DNA of 64,000 nucleotides from Pontibacter pudoricolor (lineage in GTDB: Bacteria > Bacteroidota > Bacteroidia > Cytophagales > Hymenobacteraceae). The stretch covers positions 2,356,001 to 2,420,000 of the forward strand of contig NZ_CP048106.1 of assembly GCF_010092985.1 (NCBI RefSeq), given 5' to 3'. Position numbers and translations under genes: made by a program. Positions 60,165-64,000 of this stretch are shown here, in pieces (the stretch's first letter is position 1; each line of letters opens with the position of its first letter). A model generated the notes under the pieces. It did not search any database and was not told where the DNA came from. It was given only the letters and a program-made list of their open reading frames with translations.

Positions 60165-62768
60165 ATGGAAGCTAAATTCTCAAACCGAGTGAAAGAGGTT
60201 ATCTCACTCAGCCGTGAGGAAGCTATTCGTCTCGGACACGATTACATTGGCACTGAACACCTGGTGCTGGGTATGATCCGGGAAGGAGAAGGAACTGCCA
60301 TCGCCCTGCTAAAGAAGTTGGGTGTTTCGATAGATGAACTGAAGTACGCTTTAGAACAGGCTACACGCAACACTGCTTCTCAAAACAGCAACATTACCGG
60401 CAGCATCCCGCTTACAAAACAAACTGAGAAGGTACTCAAGATCACTTATTTGGAGGCAAAGATCTTCAAAAGTGACATTATAGGAACCGAGCACCTCCTA
60501 CTGTCCATCCTGCGGGACGAGGACAATATTTCTTCTCAAATCTTAGCGAAATTTAACGTGAACTACGAAGCAATAAGAGACTCTCTGGATTATCATAGCA
60601 ATAATCCACTTGCGTCGTCAGATACGGATGACTCTGACGATTCTGATAAATTATTTGGCAGCTCATCTTCTTCCCGATCAGGTAGCACCAGCAAAAAACC
60701 GGGCGAGAAATCGCGCACACCGGTACTTGACAACTTTGGCCGCGACTTAACAAAGCTGGCCGAAGACGATAAGCTGGACCCTATAGTTGGCCGTGAGAAA
60801 GAGATCGAGCGCGTGGCCCAGGTACTGAGCCGCCGTAAAAAGAACAACCCGATCCTGATTGGTGAGCCTGGCGTTGGTAAAACAGCTATAGCTGAAGGCC
60901 TTGCGCTGCGTATTATCCAGAAAAAGGTAAGCCGTGTGCTTTTCAACAAGCGCGTTGTAACCCTGGATCTGGCCTCTTTAGTGGCTGGCACCAAGTACCG
61001 CGGCCAGTTTGAAGAGCGTATGAAAGCGGTGATGAATGAGCTGGAAAAATCTCCGGATGTGATCCTGTTCATTGATGAGCTGCATACTATAGTTGGTGCC
61101 GGTGGCGCTTCTGGTTCCCTGGATGCATCGAACATGTTCAAGCCTGCGCTTGCCCGTGGCGAGATTCAATGCATCGGGGCAACTACGCTGGATGAGTATC
61201 GCCAGTACATTGAGAAAGATGGTGCACTTGCCCGTCGTTTCCAGATTGTAATGGTAGACCCGACTACGCCTGAGGAGACTGTTGAGATATTAAATAACAT
61301 CAAAGACAAGTACCAGGATCACCACCACGTAAACTATACCGATAAAGCCATAGAGGCCTGCGTGAAGCTTTCTGACCGCTACATGAGCGACCGTTTCCTT
61401 CCGGATAAGGCAATTGACGTGCTGGATGAGGCTGGTGCACGCGTGCACATCAACAACATTATTGTGCCTGAAGATATCCTGAAGCTGGAAGAGCAGATAG
61501 AGAACATTAAGGTAGAGAAAAACCGTGTTGTAAAGAGCCAGAAGTACGAAGAGGCTGCACAGCTGCGCGATAAAGAGAAAAAACTCATCGATCAGCTTGA
61601 AACTGCGAAAAAGAACTGGGAAGAAGAGACCAAGAAGAAGCGTTACACGGTAAAAGAGGAAAATGTGGCAGAAGTTATTGCCATGATGACAGGTATACCA
61701 GTGAAGCGTATCGCACAGAATGAAGGTCAGAAGCTATTGAACATGGCCGATGAACTGAGCGGTAAAGTAATTGGTCAGGAAAAAGCCATCAAGCAATTGG
61801 TGAAAGCAATCCAGCGTACCCGCGTTGGTTTGAAAGATCCGAAAAAGCCTATTGGTTCGTTCGTGTTCCTGGGCCCGACTGGTGTTGGTAAAACGGAGCT
61901 TGCAAAAGTATTGGCTACCTACCTGTTCGATAAAGAAGATTCGCTTGTAAGAATAGATATGAGTGAGTACATGGAGAAATTCAGTGTATCTCGCTTGGTG
62001 GGAGCGCCTCCGGGCTACGTTGGTTACGAAGAAGGTGGCCAGCTGACCGAGAAGATCCGCAGAAAGCCATACTCTGTAGTATTGCTGGATGAGATTGAGA
62101 AAGCTCACCCTGATGTTTATAACCTGTTACTGCAGGTACTTGACGATGGTATTCTGACGGATGGTTTAGGCCGTAAGGTAGACTTCCGTAACACGATCAT
62201 CATCATGACCTCTAACATTGGTGCCCGCGATCTTCAGGACTTTGGTGCCGGTATCGGTTTCATGTCGAAGACGAAGCAGGACAACGTGGATGAGATCATG
62301 AAAGGAACTATAGCCAGTGCCTTGAAGAAGACCTTCTCGCCTGAGTTCCTGAACCGCTTGGATGACGTGATCGTGTTCAACTCACTTGGTCGTGAGGATA
62401 TGCACAAGATCATTGAGCTATCGCTTGGCAAGCTGTTTAAGCGTGTTGAGGCCTTAGGTTACAAGATCGAACTTACAGCTAAAGCCAAGGACTTTGTAGC
62501 TGAAAAAGGCTACGATCCGAAGTATGGTGCCCGTCCGCTTAACCGTGCTATTCAGAAATATATCGAAGACCCGATTGCGGAAGAGATACTGAAAGCCGAA
62601 GTAAACCAGGGAGATGTGATCATGGTTGACCACGAAGAAGGCAAGGAACAACTTACTTTCACATCGAAGAAAAGTAGCAAAAAGGCAAAAAGCAATTTAG
62701 CTTCTGATGAAATAGACGAAGATAAAGAGCCAACAAAGTCTACTGACGGCGATAAGTCGAAGGAATAA
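60165..62768 (+). CDS. clpC: ClpC-type AAA+ protease ATPase
   Basis: 867 residues. Two Clp N repeats (about 1-75 and 80-150; VISLSREEAIRLGHDYIGTEHLVLG), a Ser-rich linker (155-185), AAA1 with Walker A GEPGVGKTA (~232) and Walker B VILFIDELHT, a UVR-like coiled coil (about 440-490; KYEEAAQLRDKEKKL) and AAA2 with GPTGVGKTELAK (~569), SEYMEKFSVSRLVGAPPGYVGYEEGG and VVLLDEIEKAHPDV. A GIGFM loop (~697) is the likely ClpP-docking IGF motif. It unfolds substrates for ClpP. The C-terminus is acidic and lysine rich. Confidence 0.96.
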   Translation: MEAKFSNRVKEVISLSREEAIRLGHDYIGTEHLVLGMIREGEGTAIALLKKLGVSIDELKYALEQATRNTASQNSNITGSIPLTKQTEKVLKITYLEAKIFKSDIIGTEHLLLSILRDEDNISSQILAKFNVNYEAIRDSLDYHSNNPLASSDTDDSDDSDKLFGSSSSSRSGSTSKKPGEKSRTPVLDNFGRDLTKLAEDDKLDPIVGREKEIERVAQVLSRRKKNNPILIGEPGVGKTAIAEGLALRIIQKKVSRVLFNKRVVTLDLASLVAGTKYRGQFEERMKAVMNELEKSPDVILFIDELHTIVGAGGASGSLDASNMFKPALARGEIQCIGATTLDEYRQYIEKDGALARRFQIVMVDPTTPEETVEILNNIKDKYQDHHHVNYTDKAIEACVKLSDRYMSDRFLPDKAIDVLDEAGARVHINNIIVPEDILKLEEQIENIKVEKNRVVKSQKYEEAAQLRDKEKKLIDQLETAKKNWEEETKKKRYTVKEENVAEVIAMMTGIPVKRIAQNEGQKLLNMADELSGKVIGQEKAIKQLVKAIQRTRVGLKDPKKPIGSFVFLGPTGVGKTELAKVLATYLFDKEDSLVRIDMSEYMEKFSVSRLVGAPPGYVGYEEGGQLTEKIRRKPYSVVLLDEIEKAHPDVYNLLLQVLDDGILTDGLGRKVDFRNTIIIMTSNIGARDLQDFGAGIGFMSKTKQDNVDEIMKGTIASALKKTFSPEFLNRLDDVIVFNSLGREDMHKIIELSLGKLFKRVEALGYKIELTAKAKDFVAEKGYDPKYGARPLNRAIQKYIEDPIAEEILKAEVNQGDVIMVDHEEGKEQLTFTSKKSSKKAKSNLASDEIDEDKEPTKSTDGDKSKE

Positions 62769-62787
62769 GTTTCTTAAACTATAAAGA

Positions 62788-62816
62788 AAGGCCATCCAAA
62801 TCGGGTGGCCTTTTTG
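62788..62816 (+). terminator. clpC terminator
   Basis: AAAGGCCATCC and GGGTGGCCTTTTT form a stem with G-T pairs, followed by T5, 20 bp past the clpC stop codon. Confidence 0.85.
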
Positions 62817-62840
62817 TTTTGCATTAGGTTTAGAGATTGC

Positions 62841-62972
62841 GCCCTCGCTCGCGTCCCGCGAGTGTGAGTTACTGGTGGCGCCCCGCCACATTCTGAAACT
62901 ATAGTTTTGCTTTACCTATTAATGCGGCCGGAGTCCGCAGGTAGCTCACACTCGCGGGACACGAGCGAGGGC
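62841..62972. repeat. 132-bp cloverleaf-like inverted-repeat element
   Basis: Outer arms of 32 bp (62841-62872 and 62941-62972; each contains CTCGCGGGAC or its complement) match at 30 of 32 positions. Inside are three smaller symmetries: GTGGCG-CCC-CGCCAC (62875-62889), the 12-bp palindrome AAACTATAGTTT (62896-62907) and TGCGG/CCGCA (62923-62939). GC-rich arms differ from the AT-rich surroundings. Looks like a REP/MITE-type intergenic element; only one copy in the window. Confidence 0.75.
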
Positions 62973-63131
62973 AGGCATCTAATTGTTAAAAGTACTGAGC
63001 AAGACAACTATAGCATATACTGCATCTATATATCCAAAAAAGTATAGAACTATACCCGAAATCGAACTATAGTTTTTAAATTTGGGGAACAGATAGACTG
63101 AACATTATAAATTAGTTATACTACAATTTAC

Positions 63132-64000
63132 ATGGCTGGAGAAATCAGAGAGTCCCAACTGGAAACGCTGGAGCGCAAAAACGCGGAAGCATTACTTGGT
63201 GGCGGACAAGACCGAATAGATGCACAACATAAAAAAGGGAAACTAACTGCACGCGAACGTATCCATTTACTGATGGACGAAGGCTCTTTTGAGGAGATCG
63301 GCAAGTTTGTAATGCACCGCTCCAAAGACTTCGGCTTGGACAAACAATATTACCTGGGTGATGGTGTAGTTACTGGTTATGGTACAGTGCACGGTCGTTT
63401 GGTATATGTTTTCTCTCAGGATTTTACCGTGCTGGGTGGATCTCTTTCTGAAACCCATGCCGAGAAGATCGTTAAGATCATGGAGCTGGCTATGAAGAAT
63501 GGTGCTCCGGTTATCGGCCTGAACGACTCTGGTGGGGCTCGTATCCAGGAAGGTGTGGTATCGTTGGGTGGTTATGCTGATATTTTCTACCGTAATACGC
63601 TGGCTTCCGGCGTTATTCCCCAGATATCTGCTATTATGGGCCCATGCGCTGGTGGCGCGGTTTACTCTCCTGCTATCACCGACTTTATTATGATGGTGGA
63701 AGACACCTCGTACATGTTCGTGACCGGGCCAAACGTGGTGAAGACAGTAACGCATGAAAACGTAACGTCTGAAGAACTGGGCGGTGCCAGTACGCACAGC
63801 ACCAAAAGCGGTGTAACGCACTTCTCCTGCGCTAACGAAGTAGAGTGTATCAACCACATCAAAAAGCTATTGAGCTATATTCCGCAGAACTGCGAAGAGT
63901 TACCTCCTGCCCTGCCGTACGAGTCTACTGGTGACGAAACACGTCCTGTGCTCGATACTATAGTTCCGGAAAACCCTAACCAGCCTTATGACATTCGTGA
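63132..64000 (+). CDS. Acyl-CoA carboxylase beta subunit (propionyl-CoA carboxylase type), 5' part
   Basis: Open frame from ATG 63132 ([17 protein letters not shown]) to the window end, 289 codons so far, of the usual ~510. [79 protein letters not shown] and the oxyanion-hole [16 protein letters not shown] are carboxyltransferase landmarks. It transfers carboxyl from biotin to propionyl-CoA (or acetyl-CoA). Strong homology to PccB-like subunits; the 3' end lies outside the window. Confidence 0.95.
   Translation, partial: MAGEIRESQLETLERKNAEALLGGGQDRIDAQHKKGKLTARERIHLLMDEGSFEEIGKFVMHRSKDFGLDKQYYLGDGVVTGYGTVHGRLVYVFSQDFTVLGGSLSETHAEKIVKIMELAMKNGAPVIGLNDSGGARIQEGVVSLGGYADIFYRNTLASGVIPQISAIMGPCAGGAVYSPAITDFIMMVEDTSYMFVTGPNVVKTVTHENVTSEELGGASTHSTKSGVTHFSCANEVECINHIKKLLSYIPQNCEELPPALPYESTGDETRPVLDTIVPENPNQPYDIR

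Noticed and set aside
62841..62972. Cloverleaf element as a tRNA-like gene
   Set aside because: The outer stem is 32 bp and there is no anticodon arm or T-loop consensus (GGTTCGAATCC); it is not a tRNA.

Overview
The window looks like chromosomal DNA of a Bacteroidota bacterium, most likely a Cytophagales/Hymenobacteraceae (Pontibacter-like) organism. This rests on gene content: a SusC/SusD pair, DUF4249, PF14905-type TonB receptors, TlpA proteins with long N-terminal domains, a Bacteroidota-type GG-leader peptide, an IntDOT-like integrase and moderate GC. The taxonomic call is inference; no database search was possible.

Layout. 0-4 kb: the end of a DUF4249 gene, a broken TPR/TonB gene, rlmH, three small hypothetical genes and an alkyltransferase-like (ATL) DNA repair gene. 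4.2-9.8 kb: a complete RND efflux operon (adaptor, pump, TolC-like channel) closed by a perfect 19-bp hairpin. 9.9-18.5 kb: a MgtC/DUF4010 membrane protein, two secreted or lipoprotein genes, and an M61 peptidase. 18.6-24.3 kb: an AraC regulator, two secreted alpha/beta hydrolases and a truncated duplicate of one of them. 24.4-36.8 kb: a SusC/SusD-type uptake operon on the minus strand facing a divergent C45 hydrolase, a beta-lactamase-like hydrolase and a TonB receptor. Three of the secreted-hydrolase genes share an upstream box (GGCAGGATTTTACAA) followed 21-22 bp later by a Bacteroidota -7-like box, which suggests a small regulon.

36.8-52.7 kb is an accessory region. It holds a hipBST-like tripartite toxin-antitoxin operon with repeated palindromic operators, a second orphan copy of the operator block, two decayed regulatory-type genes, an XRE-membrane gene flanked by attC-like hairpins, and a peptide export cluster (TlpA, GG-leader peptide, HlyD, ABC transporter) whose transporter is cut off by mobile-element DNA. 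It also holds a RadC-like gene, a nucleotidyltransferase/winged-helix pair with a 39-bp palindrome before its start, and one frameshifted plus one vestigial tyrosine recombinase next to tRNA-Ser(TGA).

52.9-64 kb returns to core genes: YihY, a thioesterase, MltG, a TsaC-like protein, a frameshifted ABC exporter, an LpxL-like acyltransferase, WbqC-like, ClpC and the start of an acyl-CoA carboxylase beta subunit. Gaps here carry octamer- or heptamer-periodic inverted repeats and a 132-bp cloverleaf-like element. The palindromic hexamer CTATAG is very frequent in the core parts and almost absent from 38.7-52.5 kb. At least nine genes in the window are broken.
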